In this document: piece after piece, positions 1 through 10,939 of the stretch | Numbering within the stretch: the stretch's first letter is position 1 | Layout: every line of letters begins with the position of its first letter | NCBI GenBank assembly: GCA_035048485.1 | Contig: CM068585.1 | Location: 53,326,910 to 53,390,909 of the forward strand | Source of the DNA: Pteria penguin | Lineage: Eukaryota; Mollusca; Bivalvia; Pterioida; Pteriidae | DNA length: 64,000 nt | Reading direction: 5' to 3' | Position numbers and translations under genes: made by a program | Notes under the pieces: generated by a model | What the model was told of the DNA's origin: nothing | Databases searched by the model: none | Seen by the model: the letters and a program-made list of their open reading frames with translations, nothing else

Positions 1-482
1 TATGTGGGAGGATAGGTTTTCACGAACAATTTCTTTAGGGGATATTAGCTCATAATTCCTACGTAGATAGTGACTATTCCTTGATACCAAAGAAGTTAAA
101 ATGTTAAACCTCTCTGCAAGGTCTTCTTTCAACAGACCTAAACGGATTTTCATCAAAGTCAGGAGTATCTCCTCCTTGGATGTAAGCTTTTAGTCACTGT
201 GTTTAGTTTTTGTTCCTCAGGGGTTTGCAAATGAACTATGGACCTTTCCAGTACATAACTTGATTAAGATTAGGGATTAATAAATTCACTAATGAACTGA
301 ATAATTGGAATGATGGTATACCACTTGATTTTTTTTTTTTTGTCTGTAGTTAGCAAATTAATGCGTTTAATTGATTTGATTTCTTTAAAGTGCCATTTGA
401 ACCCAATTTCAAAGTCTAATTGTTCCAATTCAATTGATGCATCTTTATACAATAAATAAATTGCTGAAAACCCGAAGTTCAT
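1..482 (-). pseudogene. DDE_4-type (IS4EU/PIF-Harbinger-like) transposase relic, cut by the left window edge
   Basis: Reading the minus strand downward from 482, the frames give YTIIPIIQFISEFINP, then MYWKGP near 241-260, then EILLTLMKIRLGLLKEDLA near 100-180. This order (a Y-T-x-I-P/F-x-x-L stretch, a Y-W-K-G motif, then a helix-turn-helix with L-M-x-L-R-L-G-L and D-L-A-x-R-F) is typical of the region upstream of the DDE_4 nuclease in molluscan THAP/Harbinger-type transposases. At least two stops and frame changes interrupt it, so it is dead. The catalytic domain would lie beyond the left edge. The family assignment rests on remembered motif patterns, not a search. Confidence 0.5.
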
Positions 483-659
483 ATCAACTGTAAATAACGA
501 GATATTTGTGATAAGCTATTGCGCGCTGCTGAGACACACCTGGTATTTATACAGAAACGCCAGTCTCCGCGACGAAGAAATGAATGCTGACATCATGTTT
601 TGTATACAGTGCTGGACTTTAGTGTAGAAGTGCCAGAAGAGGAGAGTTGTTTAAAGATA

Positions 660-1260
660 TTGAAAAGAAAAAATGCCTTGTGAAAACAAGGGCGGGTCAA
701 ACAAAGTCGGGGGGGGGGGGAGTTGCGCCTTGTGTTGCTGTTAATTGTGAGAACAACCGATGGTATGTCAATGCACAGTTTTCCTAAGACACCTAATAAA
801 CGACGCCAGTGGATTCAGTTTGTTAACGAAAAGCGAGAAAATGGGACGGTCCTACAAAATATTCGGCCTTATGTTCTGTGCATTTTACACCAGAAAGTTT
901 CCCATTCGCTTTGAACTGCAACAAAGCTGGACAAAACCAAAAAAACTATTGTTATTTCCCGGTGCAATACCTTCTGTCCAATGTCGACGTATTTGATTCA
1001 CCTAGCTGTGCCTTTCTAATATTTAGGAGCAAGTAACCCTTATTTGGAAATTTTAAGCCCGAATGAGAAAATGTCAAGTCAAACATCAGCACCAAAGAAA
1101 ATCATAAGAGTGTATTTAAAGAGGGAAGTATCAAGAGTAGGTATTGTATTATCACTTTTTATATAAGAATATACAGAGACACTGATCTGGAGGAACAATA
1201 CAGTGATCAGGCAGAATCAGATAGCCATGTGGATACAATGGATGTAGATGAGGTAACTAG
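660..1260 (+). pseudogene. THAP zinc-finger domain relic with a downstream acidic exon
   Basis: An ATG at 673 opens a reading frame that passes a G run (709-720). A C-x4-C pair (CVAVNC, about 731-748) is followed in a shifted frame by MHSFPKTPNKRRQWIQF and then LCILH, which supplies the C-x2-H. Spacing, the invariant P and W, and the LLLFPGAIPSVQ tail in a third frame fit a C2CH THAP domain. Frameshifts mean it is not translatable as it stands. Around 1171-1252 a possible exon encodes DLEEQYSDQAESDSHVDTMD and ends at a GAG|GTAACT donor. It lies head to head with the transposase relic on the other strand, which suggests the two come from one THAP-containing DNA transposon. Confidence 0.5.
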
Positions 1261-1781
1261 AATATAGGTGATGGATTCAGCAGGTCAGTCAGTGGGAGGG
1301 CGCAATCCCAACCCCTCACCTGGAATTCCTAGTATTATATGGATTACATATATAACTCGATTCTTTAAGGTTAATTATTTTCATAAATATGAATGTACAT
1401 ATACATAAGATATCAGAACCACATTTTTCATAACAATATTGATGAATTACTTACAGCCTGTGCAGAGGCACATACTAAATACTGCGAGGAACATATTATT
1501 TAAATTATGTTACATTTATGAATGTTACAGAAAAACATGGAAAATGAAGATTTGCCCCACCAACATAGAAGCCCTTTCCTTGTAAATTTTCAATAAAAAG
1601 GAACAAACGGTCGAAATCATGTCAAACACCGTCAGAATGGATTACTGGTACGGCTCTACTAACGTACGCAAAGGACATCACTTGTTTCTTCGTCACTTTC
1701 ATGTTAACCTTCTTCAAATGACGATGTTTTGCAAGAAAGATTAACATCACTTTCGTCTAGAAAACCTTAATAAAAGAATCC
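1261..1781. other. No gene recognised
   Basis: AT-rich sequence without a long open frame on either strand. No repeat shared with the rest of the window was noticed here. Confidence 0.4.
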
Positions 1782-1795
1782 TGTGTTTCTACTAT

Positions 1796-2068
1796 ATTGA
1801 TTGATTGATTTTTGTTTAACGTCACACCACGAATATTTCACGTATATGGTGACGGCATCTGCCTGATGCGGGGCATACAAATTTTGACCTTTGCAACGGA
1901 CCCACCCGAAGCAGTGAAGGATCTTTAACGTGCCATGCATACCACGACACGGGGCCTCGGTTTTTACTGTCTCATCCGAAAGACATGACACCGGCATGAC
2001 CAGAGTGGGACTCGAACCCCGGCCTCCCGATCAGGAGTCCGACGCGATACCACTAGGCCACGCCGGTT
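1796..2068 (-). mobile_element. tRNA-derived SINE, full length, with 14-bp target duplication
   Basis: On the minus strand it starts with a tRNA-like head (GCCGGCGTGGCCTAGTGG, an A-box-like stretch, then a GGTTCGAGTCCC-like B box), continues through a conserved body with CATCAGGCAGATGCCGTCACC-like sequence, and ends in a short ATCAATCAAT-type tail. It is flanked by the 14-bp direct repeat TGTGTTTCTACTAT at 1782-1795 and 2069-2082, as expected for LINE-driven target-primed insertion. Similar copies lie at 13.6, 14.9, 19.5, 39.3, 48.9 and 63.5 kb. I cannot assign it to a named SINE superfamily from memory. Confidence 0.88.
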
Positions 2069-2082
2069 TGTGTTTCTACTAT

Positions 2083-2644
2083 AACATATGCTGTTTCTAT
2101 GAAGTGACCACATATCGTGACGTCAGCGATCTCGATTCTATGACAACGGAGATTTATTTATCCTCTCGCACGCGCGGCGGCGTTAAACAGGTAAACATCT
2201 TGCGTTTAATCAGCAATAGCTACTTATTGCAGCATCTGTTTGTAAAAGCTTTGGCACCAAGGGGTTTTATTGACATGAAATTGGTATGAGAAAAAAATTG
2301 GTGTAGTAGCACTTTAAGACGGTTCTTTTTAAAGAGACAACTGGAGAATTTAGATTTTTTTATTTCAATTCTGCATTTTTATCGTGTTTGTATTTGCATG
2401 TTTCACAATAAATAACCATGATCTATAGTAGTCGGTGATTGTTCAATAGTTTGTGGATGATCCTAAATTTAGATTCAGGTTCATATAGCCGTCTGGTATT
2501 TTGCTCTTTTTCGATATGGTAGGAGTAGGGTCTCTTTCTTTGGTTGGTGCTCTTTTCTTTAGTCATGGAGTCAGCGTGCCCCATATTTATGGTAGGGTAG
2601 GGTGGTGATGGAAGCATTTTTGTTTCCTAAAATATTGCAGTACT
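2083..2644. other. No gene recognised
   Basis: Unannotated AT-rich sequence. A CRE-like TGACGTCA lies near 2118, in a short CpG-richer patch with GCACGCGCGGCGGCG just downstream. No supported coding exon was seen. Confidence 0.3.
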
Positions 2645-4110
2645 GCTGAGATCAAAAATTAAAAAATTACAATGTTCTGTAAACACCAGATTCGAATCTA
2701 CTTTTAAAGATCCTGATGTTGTCAGAGAACTTACCTTCCTCCAAGAACATTATATCATTACACCAGCAGATAAAGCATCTAATAATTATACATTTACTTG
2801 TAAGAAATATTACTTTGACAGACTAGTGAAAGAATTGGGATTAAATTTAGCTCCAGGAAATCCTACTTATACTCTTACGAACTTTTCGGTTTCGAAAGTA
2901 CTTGAGAATCATAAATCTGTCCTCAATACGATTGGTATTGACACAAATAAATTAAATTTAGAACTTCCATATTTGTACTGCATTCTAAAAATACACAAAA
3001 ATCCTTAGAAACAACGCTTTATCGCTGGTACCTCGAAGTGTTCCACAAAATCTATATCGAAGCTATTCAAAAAATATTATCAGGAATTAAATCTGGCCTT
3101 CATAGATATTGCGAAACAGTATATTCCAGAAGTGGAATTAATCAAAAGAGTTGTTAGAACATCTAAAATCAAAACGTTTTACTAAAATTCACTCTTTTAA
3201 GTTTTCGACTCTTTACACAATCAAAAATTAAAAGACAGATTATCGGAAATTATTCAAAATGTATTTACTAGTAAAAACGGAAGCTGCAAATTCAAATATA
3301 TGCATGTAGGCCATGATAAACTTACTTTGTTAGGGAAAATTCTGATTCCAAAAATAAATACACTGAAACAGCTGTCATCCAGGTGTTGAACTTTCTTATC
3401 GATAACATTTTTGTGGTGTTTGAAGGACAAGTTTTTCAACAAATTGTCGGCATTCCAATGGGCACTAACTGTGCTCCGCTTCTGGCTGACAGATTCCTTT
3501 ACTCATACGAAGCTGAATTCAGTCTTTGCTTTCGCAAGGAAAAAAAAATTGGCTCTTGGCTTCAATTTTACTTACAGATATATAGATGACTTGCTTTCAA
3601 TTGATAATCCTTCATTCGCGGATTACCTTAGCATCATCTATGCAAGTGAACTGGAGGTAAAAAAACCAAAGAAAGTAGTAATTCTACTTCGTATTTAGAT
3701 ATTATGTTGTCTTTCGACATTAATGGTCAATTGAACACCTCACCCTATGACAAACGTGACGATTTCAATTCGCTATCACAAACTTTCCTTTCATAAGTAG
3801 CAAAATTCCATCATCGCTCGCATACGGCGTATTCATATTTCAGTTAATAAGTTATTCCAGAGCATGTTCAAATTACAATGACTTTATGAGGGCTAGGCGA
3901 CTTTCAGTTAAGCTGTTCAGCCAGGGTTATATATGTGTTTGACTAGCAACGGCACTGAGGAATTTCTACGGTCGTTACGAGACTCTTATTACTCCATATG
4001 ATATTTCGTTATTCAGACTTTTAAATGATATTCTGGACTGAGACCGATTCCGATCATTTTACACAGATTTGACTCCTTCTATATTAGAAGGTTACCTACT
4101 TTGACTTCTC
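2645..4110 (+). pseudogene. Reverse transcriptase relic with YIDD box
   Basis: Frames on the plus strand give, in order, ITPADKASNNYTFTCKKYYF (about 2757-2816), LPYLYCILKIHKNP, RFIAGTSKCSTKSISKLF, QIVGIPMGTNCAPLLAD (about 3440-3490), RYIDDLLSIDNPSF (about 3579-3620), and a tail resembling Y-D-K-R-D-D-F-N. The order LPKxHKxP-like, F-I-A-G, G-I-P-M-G-T and Y-I-D-D is that of a retroelement polymerase, most like the Penelope-like or related group common in invertebrates. The class is left open. At least four stops and several frameshifts break it. The YIDD catalytic box itself is intact. Confidence 0.72.
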
Positions 4111-4139
4111 TATATATAAATACATATGGAATTTACACG

Positions 4140-4310
4140 ATTTGACTCTTTCTACTGGGTATATGTGACGGGTGTTGCTAGCAAGCAGGAGATGCTCACT
4201 CTCCCCGGGCACCTGATCTCATTTTGTAGGTCCTCTGGTTTCATGATTTTTAGACTTATTTTTTTGGATTTATCCATCATCTTTACATTCAACATGACTG
4301 TTGATTCCCC
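4140..4310 (+). repeat. Dispersed repeat, probable 3' tail of the RT element
   Basis: Contains AGCAGGAGATGCTCACT followed by CCCCGGGCACCTGATCTCA. The same motif recurs inverted at about 11,890-12,110, and in related form at 14,165-14,335, 27,162-27,265 and 48,338-48,430. Here it follows the RT relic directly, so it is likely the 3' end of that retroelement. The other copies would then be 5'-truncated fragments. Confidence 0.55.
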
Positions 4311-4800
4311 TTATACTGTAACTCAATGTTGCACGGTGAATGCGCGTGCGAGATGTGATTCTATTTATTAATACGCTCTCATTAATTATCAATTTACCAT
4401 TGGGATAAAGACATCACAGAAATATAAAACATCAGTTAACTGTATTTTTTTTTTCATTCAAATCAAAAGTAGGTTACACATGACATGCAAAATTTAAAAT
4501 CAACATCGATCTTTGACAAATAAATACATATTTTGGTTACATTTTTAACATCATTTATGATATTATAATGATAAACTTACTCCTTAGATAAATTTGAATC
4601 ACAAAACGCCATTACCTTCTTTCCTACTTCTACGAATATTGCAATTTAAGAATGTGCATGATCTTAATATGGTTATATATAAACTTTGAAGATTATTGAA
4701 TTTGTCAGGTAGAGGTAAAGAGAGATATGCAAGTTTATTTTAACATCCACTCGTTCAACCGGTCAAATTCAATAGTCCTCCTCATGATAACTGCATATAA
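4311..4800. other. No gene recognised
   Basis: AT-rich sequence without a supported exon or a repeat shared elsewhere in the window. Confidence 0.3.
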
Positions 4801-4814
4801 AACGCTTTCGGTGT

Positions 4815-4960
4815 AAATACGCGCATGCGCATATCGCACTTTGGGGTGGGGGCGTCTCAACGCCATGTAGATTGTTTATATCGACCAAATAGCGAGCGTA
4901 AATATAAAGGACGTAAACAACGCCTCGTTGCAGATCGAAGACATGGATGGTTTGCTTCCT
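4815..4960 (+). promoter_or_regulatory. Possible promoter with NRF1-like palindrome and TATA box
   Basis: GCGCATGCGC at 4821-4830 matches an NRF1-type palindrome. TATAAAGG at 4903-4910 lies about 33 bp before an ATG at 4943 that opens a 26-codon frame (starts MDGLLPIILVH). The patch is richer in CpG than its surroundings. No downstream exons could be linked, so this may be chance or a relic. Confidence 0.2.
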
Positions 4961-5356
4961 ATTATTTTAGTGCATAATGAGCAATCAGTATGGCCCCAGT
5001 TAATAATATTTATGAGGTTATGATCTTGCGAAAACGGCAAGTACATGGACCTTCAGTTATGGCCTGCTCGATCACAGCGAGATGGCGAGATGTATTTCAA
5101 ATACTATTTTGTACAGAACGATAGACAGAGCAGTGTCACGATGTCTAGGTCATCAAACTAGTAAAGGTTATTTCCATTTTTCAAAAAAAAAAAATCCGAC
5201 ATCATACATTATTCTTTACAAATACGATGCGTTTTGTCCCAGAAGTTCAGAACAGCACCCCGCTTGTAACACAGTACAAAAACATGTAGATTCATGAAGA
5301 CCAAGTATACCATATACATATGAATACAAATGTTCTTTTTGACATCCCTTCTACTA

Positions 5357-5966
5357 ATAAATATAGAACATATATACCTTTTAATTTTGTGCACCATATG
5401 CGCATTTCGACAAGTTACATGTATGTCTCTTCAGTGAGGCTCGTGGCCGAATGATTGGTATTCTGAAAATATATTAAAATATGAAGAGCAGAGTTGAAGC
5501 CAAAATGACCGAAAAGTGAACCGAAGAATCTATCTAAGGACAGAGCTATGCATGAGGGAGATACTCCTTAGTTTTAGAGTGATTTATTTAATTTGATGAC
5601 TGAGAATTTGAAATATATATTTCATGTCAGTACAAAAGCACTGAAAACTAGACTTATGATGCCCTCGAGAACTATCAGTCCACCAGCAGTGACACCGGTC
5701 TAGTGGTTATAATAAATATAGAACATATATACCTTTTAATTTTGTGCACCATATGCGCATTTCGACAAGTTATGTCTCTTCAGCGATGCTCGTGGCCGAA
5801 TGATTGGTATTCTCAAAATATATTAAAATATGAAGAGCAGAGTTGAAGCCAAAATGACCGAAAAGTGAACCAAAGAATCTATCTAAGGACAGAGCTATGC
5901 ATGAGGGAGATACTCCTTAGTTTTAAAGTGATTTACTTAATTTGATGACTTAGAATTTGAAGTATA
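5357..5966. repeat. Direct duplication, 355-bp period
   Basis: About 255 bp beginning ATAAATATAGAACATATA at 5357 recurs at 5712 with only a few changes, separated by about 100 bp of unrelated sequence. Each copy contains GTGGCCGAATGATTGGTAT, which faintly recalls a Leu/Ser tRNA D-arm. No gene is visible within it. Confidence 0.85.
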
Positions 5967-6321
5967 TATAACTCTTCTTTCTTACATCCTTACATCCTTA
6001 TAGCAGTACAAGAGCCAAGTGCACTTAGACAAAAGAATGTAAATGTATATATAACACTAAAGATCTATATAGTATACTCAATACTTTTACTTACATTTAC
6101 ACTTTTTAAGCACGCTTGGTCTCTGTGAACATGCCCGAGATATTTTTCAAATATTTATTTTAAGTTGATACAGATATGGACTCTGTGATATCTCTTGTAC
6201 TAGCTTCAATGAAGAAGTTTAAGTACAAGGTAGGGTATATATCTGCTTTCACCATAACAAGCTGCTCTTGGTCATTGCCATTGTTTTTTAAGATAAGCAA
6301 TTTCCAGTATAATATACAGTG

Positions 6322-6635
6322 GGGTGCAGTCCTAACATAACATTATGTTAACGTCGCGTTAACGTGAAGTTTGCTTTCCTCGTGCGCTCAGGACTGCTGG
6401 GCACACGCGTTTGCGTTAACGCAGATTTCCACGTGAACTTAATTTCGAGAAGGATTTGAAGGAGAATCGATATATCCATTGTATATTTAAATTTAAAAAC
6501 ATATTAATGGGTAAGTAAAATATTTAGAATTAAATAAAACCCATCCGAGTAGAGGGATAAATTTCAGAAATATTGAACGCAATTTCCGAAAATTGACTTT
6601 AATGAAATTTATTCTCATTTTAGGAAAATAATAAA

Positions 6636-6691
<56 letters not shown>

Positions 6692-7295
6692 AATAAGAAT
6701 TAATAAAGATAATCATAACGACGATAATTATTATATTCATATATTATAGAAGATAGCTTAATTAAAATAATAATAATAAATACATAAATAAGAAATACAT
6801 GTAAATACAATAATAAACTAGTTATAAATGAATAAACAAATAAGAAATATATACATAAATAAACTAATGAAAAATAAATAAATAAATGAAATTAGAAAGT
6901 AATCATGCTAGTATAAACTGACGAAGTTTTTTCATAAATACCTTATTGCATGTCTACACGATAATTTCCTTTGTAATATTACATATGAAATCCTTAATGC
7001 AGGGTGTCATTTTAACATTTCATTTAATACAAGTTTTTATGGCGACTTCCGCGGTAATTTAATTAGATCCGTTTTATTTTCTCCATCCGTACTGCATAGA
7101 GAATTACAAATATAGACATGTGAACGTGCGACTGGACCGAGCGCACGCAGGAATAAATCGTGTTAACGCGAATTCCCTACCGCGTTAACGCAGAGAGCGC
7201 ATGTGCGTCTGGTCAAGCAGTCCTAGCACGTGTGCTAGAGCAGTCCTCGCGACCGCTTTTCGCGTTAACGTGTATGTTATGTTAGGACTGCACCC
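6322..7295. mobile_element. DNA transposon with GTTAAC-rich inverted ends, non-autonomous
   Basis: The left end GGGTGCAGTCCTAACATAAC (6322) is mirrored by a right end finishing TTAGGACTGCACCC (7295). Both subterminal regions carry repeated CGTTAACG-type words: three on the left (about 6347-6425) and four on the right (about 7158-7272). The 974-bp interior is AT-rich, with an (AAT)n microsatellite at about 6635-6690 and no transposase frame. I could not find a clear target duplication. A decayed copy of the right end occurs at about 63,330-63,412. Confidence 0.7.
6635..6690. repeat. (AAT)n microsatellite
   Basis: About 18 uninterrupted AAT units inside the 6.3-7.3 kb transposon. Confidence 0.9.
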
Positions 7296-7394
7296 ATCTG
7301 TATGTATGATTCATGCTACTCTTTTCCCAGAGTAATTTCTTTATGGCACTTACTCTCTTTAATTTCATAGTCTATATATTCATTGCAAAAAAAA

Positions 7395-7530
7395 AAACAG
7401 AAGACATCTGACAAAGCTGTATGACACAAATCACCATGGACCTGCACACAAACAAATGACACCAGCAGAATATACACGGAATGACATTACAAAAAATTTT
7501 TACTTAATTATAGAGAACTTGCCTCGACAC
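7395..7530 (+). repeat. Dispersed repeat R1
   Basis: Contains AGACATCTGACAAAGCTGTA followed by TGACACAAATCACC. Related copies are at 16,095-16,230 and 16,390-16,600, with a partial inverted copy at about 22,020-22,220. The longer copies carry GTGGTTAACCGGTTTAC at one end. No coding content. Confidence 0.6.
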
Positions 7531-7959
7531 AATGCATTTGTATAGGCGATGAACGTGCGATTTCAGATTACAGTTGTATATATTATAAATTGCTGGATCC
7601 ATCATATTACACATGCACTTACTTGCATGTCATTCAAAATGTTTATGGCATGGTCACAGTTTGACCTGTATATTGTTTACGTCATTTTTCTTCAATTTAC
7701 TATGACTATGGATACACAATCACAGCTCCTAATCGATACATTTCTTGAAATATGTCAACATACCATTGCTAGATTGCGCCTGGAGACTCGATTTCATCTT
7801 TCTTTCCTGTCTTCGTCGTCCAGCGTTTCCTTCTATTTGGATAATGTTGGAGTATATTGCACATCCCCTCGGTCATAGTCTTGTCATTCCGAAATAGAAT
7901 GGACGGAGTTCGCGAAAAAAATTGTCTGTTGGCTGCCATTAATTTCTATTTAATGTCTT

Positions 7960-8240
7960 TACTCAACTTACCTTAAAAGGAACTTTAAAAACTTCACCCC
8001 TCGGTCTTTGGCGGCGAAATTTGAGCGGTTGGTGCATGTAAATGCGCTACAACTCTTCACCGTCGCCACGCTGTTCTGTGACGTCATCAGAGAAAACCTG
8101 TCGCCAGGCTGTTTTTAATTATGCGCATGCTCGGACAGTAGCCCCACAGTTAAGCGGAAACAGTCTATTGAACCGCAGAATCATTAACGTTACCTTCAAT
8201 GCGAACAGAATGACGTCAAATTTCATTATGACGTAGTAAA
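7960..8240. promoter_or_regulatory. CpG-richer patch with E2F-, CRE- and NRF1-like sites
   Basis: Visible sites are TTTGGCGGCGAAA at 8007-8019 (E2F-like), TGACGTCA at 8079-8086 and 8211-8218 (CRE), TGCGCATGC at 8122-8130 (NRF1-like) and TGACGTAG near 8229. On the minus strand a strong donor AAG|GTAAGT lies at 7972/7971, so this could be a non-coding first exon of a minus-strand gene. No downstream coding exon could be linked to it. Confidence 0.3.
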
Positions 8241-8312
8241 TTTGGAGAGAACGCTAATCAATTTGTCATCCAATATTACAGCTCTGCAGTTATCGTTGTC
8301 TATATAGTCTGG

Positions 8313-9390
8313 TTCCCGGGACCCCTGTGGATTTTTGCTGTGTTAGAGGGGTCAGGTAACACCCAACGCCCTATTGTTATCCGCTGTGTAGTACATTGCG
8401 GAATTGCTGCGATTTCAACAGGTACTTACAAATTGAGAATATAGGCAAAACATGGATGACAGCTGTAACGGATGGGAGAGACTGTTGCAGGAGATAATGT
8501 TTTTCTGTTCTGAAGTCTTAACTGTGCCATACAATTTGTATTTTGATAGTTTTGGTGTTGTTTTCATTGTAAACACTTGCCAATTTTATACCCCCTTGCC
8601 CATTCTGGCGACTTTTTGCGTTTGATCTAGGCGCGACAAAGGTTTTATTTTGGTGTCAACAGATAGGCAAATAAATTATACGCCTGACAATGCCACAGAT
8701 AATGCAATGACACCCGCTGTTGTGAAGATATTGAGCACTTAATAATCTTTCATGAAACATATACAAGTGTAAAATATACGGTTATATAAAATTCTAGGAG
8801 TACATAATTAAAATCCATAATAGTTTTTAAATGATTAATCATGCCATACAAGGCAGACCATTGCATATATGCATTGCTACACGCTATCTGAAGCACTATA
8901 ATTACCATGTTGGTTTTTTGTGCTCTCATGTATATTATTCACCATTCTATACCACAAAGCTGACTTTAATTTAACTTTAAATTTAATTTAATTAAATAAT
9001 TCAACCTTTATGCCCTGTTACATGCAACCCCCCCCCCCCTAAATGCACACCAGTTCCCAATATGTCCTTGATCTATATTTTTGATGTAAGATCCAGATTT
9101 TTCTGTACACAGTTGATTATCATTTGTGTGTTGTAGAGGTCATTGAAGTTTGTCATGCTGAGTAATTTATGGAAGGCAGTGTCTGTCTGATTTGATATCT
9201 AAATTCAAAATCAGCAGCCATAACTTGGTATGTCATGATCAATCATTTTACAAACTTTTATGGATTTTAAATATGTAATCCTAGAATTTTAAATAACAGT
9301 ATAATTTACACTTGTATATGTTTCATTAAAGATTATTCAGTTTCAGCTTTATGCCATCAACATCATTGCAGATTCAGAAAATAATATCAT
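8313..9390 (+). repeat. Left arm of a 3.6-kb foldback element
   Basis: From TTCCCGGGACCCCTGTGG onward this matches the reverse complement of 10,940-11,896 over nearly its whole length, at roughly 80% identity by eye. It carries one extra piece at about 8,715-8,860, which is itself an inverted copy of the inner arm sequence at about 9,225-9,330. A C run lies at 9,029-9,039. No transposase frame is visible. Confidence 0.8.
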
Positions 9391-9984
9391 CCCTCTTGGA
9401 ATATTATATATTAGTCAAGTTTCATTAGTATGGCTTTGTTAGCTTCATTTTCTACAGTGAGATTTATATGCAATTCAGTTGTTGATGTTGTCTTGCTTTT
9501 GTTGTGGCGTTGTATCACATTTCAAGTCATACAAGGTGAGAAATTCTTTCAAATAATTTCAGCATCTGCTAATGTAATTAAACTCAATATTAATATTATT
9601 TTTTCATGCATTTGTGACTTGTAAACAGATACATGGAAATTATAATGGATGAGCATTTGTATCATAGCAACAGATTTCAGTTAATCTAACTTATTAATTT
9701 CCAGTTGAATCATTGATGACATTTATAAAACAATTTATATACAATTCAGGAAATTTCAACATCTTGATTCTGTAAATTTATAAGTACTAAAGAAATTTCA
9801 CTGAAGATTAAGATGGGGTATCTAATTTATAAATAAGAAAATTGATATGTTCTGTTGAAGAATTAAAATTAAAAAAAAACACTTAAACTAAATGTATACA
9901 GTAAAACATTAGCAGTATAATTAATGTAATTATTTTATGAATATATATTTGGAGATTATTGAGTATGAACTGGCTCTTCTACAG

Positions 9985-10065
9985 GTGTTTGATTGGTTGA
10001 ATTACCACTTCCTACATGACAGCCAGCAAGCTGGTGGAGGAGTGGACCCACACAACCGTGACTAG
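9985..10065 (+). CDS. Possible terminal coding exon, unknown gene
   Basis: After the acceptor CTCTTCTACAG at 9984, an in-phase stretch of 26 codons (VFDWLNYHFLHDSQQAG then GGVDPHNRD) ends in TAG. The polyadenylation signal AATAAA follows at 10,112-10,117. The stretch is more GC-rich and codon-like than the sequence around it. I do not recognise the protein, and no upstream exons were found. It lies in the loop of the 8.3-11.9 kb foldback, so it may be a transposon gene end, a captured host exon, or chance. Confidence 0.3.
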   Translation: MFDWLNYHFLHDSQQAGGGVDPHNRD

Positions 10066-10169
10066 ATAGTGAACAGCATGAACGTGCAGAAAAACCACAA
10101 AACTGTCCTTAAATAAAGCATTTTTTTCAAATGGTACTTTTGTTACCTTTTGTTATGATGTAATATGTA

Positions 10170-10300
10170 CAGGGCTCGAAATTCGCAACAAATTTAGACA
10201 ACCTCATTATTATTTACTGAAAATTTAGGTTGCCCATAAAGGTTTTAGGTTGTTTTTGACGACCGGACGACTGCTAATTTCGAACCCTTTATGTAGTAGA
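10170..10300. repeat. Possible dispersed repeat (GGGCTCGAAATT type)
   Basis: GGGCTCGAAATTCGCAAC begins a stretch with TTTAGGTTG-type words and ends near GCTAATTTCGAACCC, so both ends resemble a short inverted repeat around TTCGA. No coding content. Confidence 0.3.
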
Positions 10301-10939
10301 ATATCACAGTGTACAACTCGAGAGTTTGTTTACTTGCTATATGTAAACCACAAATAATTTGAGGATTCCATCTATGTTCTTTCTTTTTATAGCACCAAAT
10401 CTTTATTTAGTAAAATTTGCATTACATACTTATGACTAGCATGGTTGCAATTTTCAAAACATGGAATGAAGCATGTAGACTGCACATTTCATTGTACATG
10501 TATATTTATACAGATCTAGTTTAAATTAAAGATACCTTAAATGAAAGCTTCCTTCTTGTTACGTTGCTTGCCATACCAGTAGCTGTACCTGTAGCTGTAT
10601 CTGTAGATCTGTGTTCAGAAATATTTTATGAAGCAAATAACATGTAAATTAATATACCAGATTAACAGAAAGCTGTTGCTATGATATAAATGTACCATAA
10701 TAATTACTAACGAATTCTGTTACACTGTTTAGAAGTTGCAAATGCATAAAAGTATAATATTAATTAGATTTTAATTGCATTCTCATATACTGAAATTATT
10801 TGACAAGAATTTCTCAACTTGTAAGCCTTGAAATGTGAACTAACACCACAACAAAAGCAATAGCACACCAATAATTGAATTCAAAACAATTAATGTCGCT
10901 GTAGAAACTGAAGCTGACAACAAAGCTATACTTATGAAA

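Noticed and set aside
2826..3698. Reverse transcriptase fragments as an intact gene
   Set aside because: Several stops and frameshifts separate the conserved motifs, so it is recorded as a relic.
7769..7939. 56-codon minus-strand frame starting MAANRQFFSRTPS
   Set aside because: It lies downstream of a possible first-exon donor but has no recognisable domain, no linked exons and no better composition than its surroundings.
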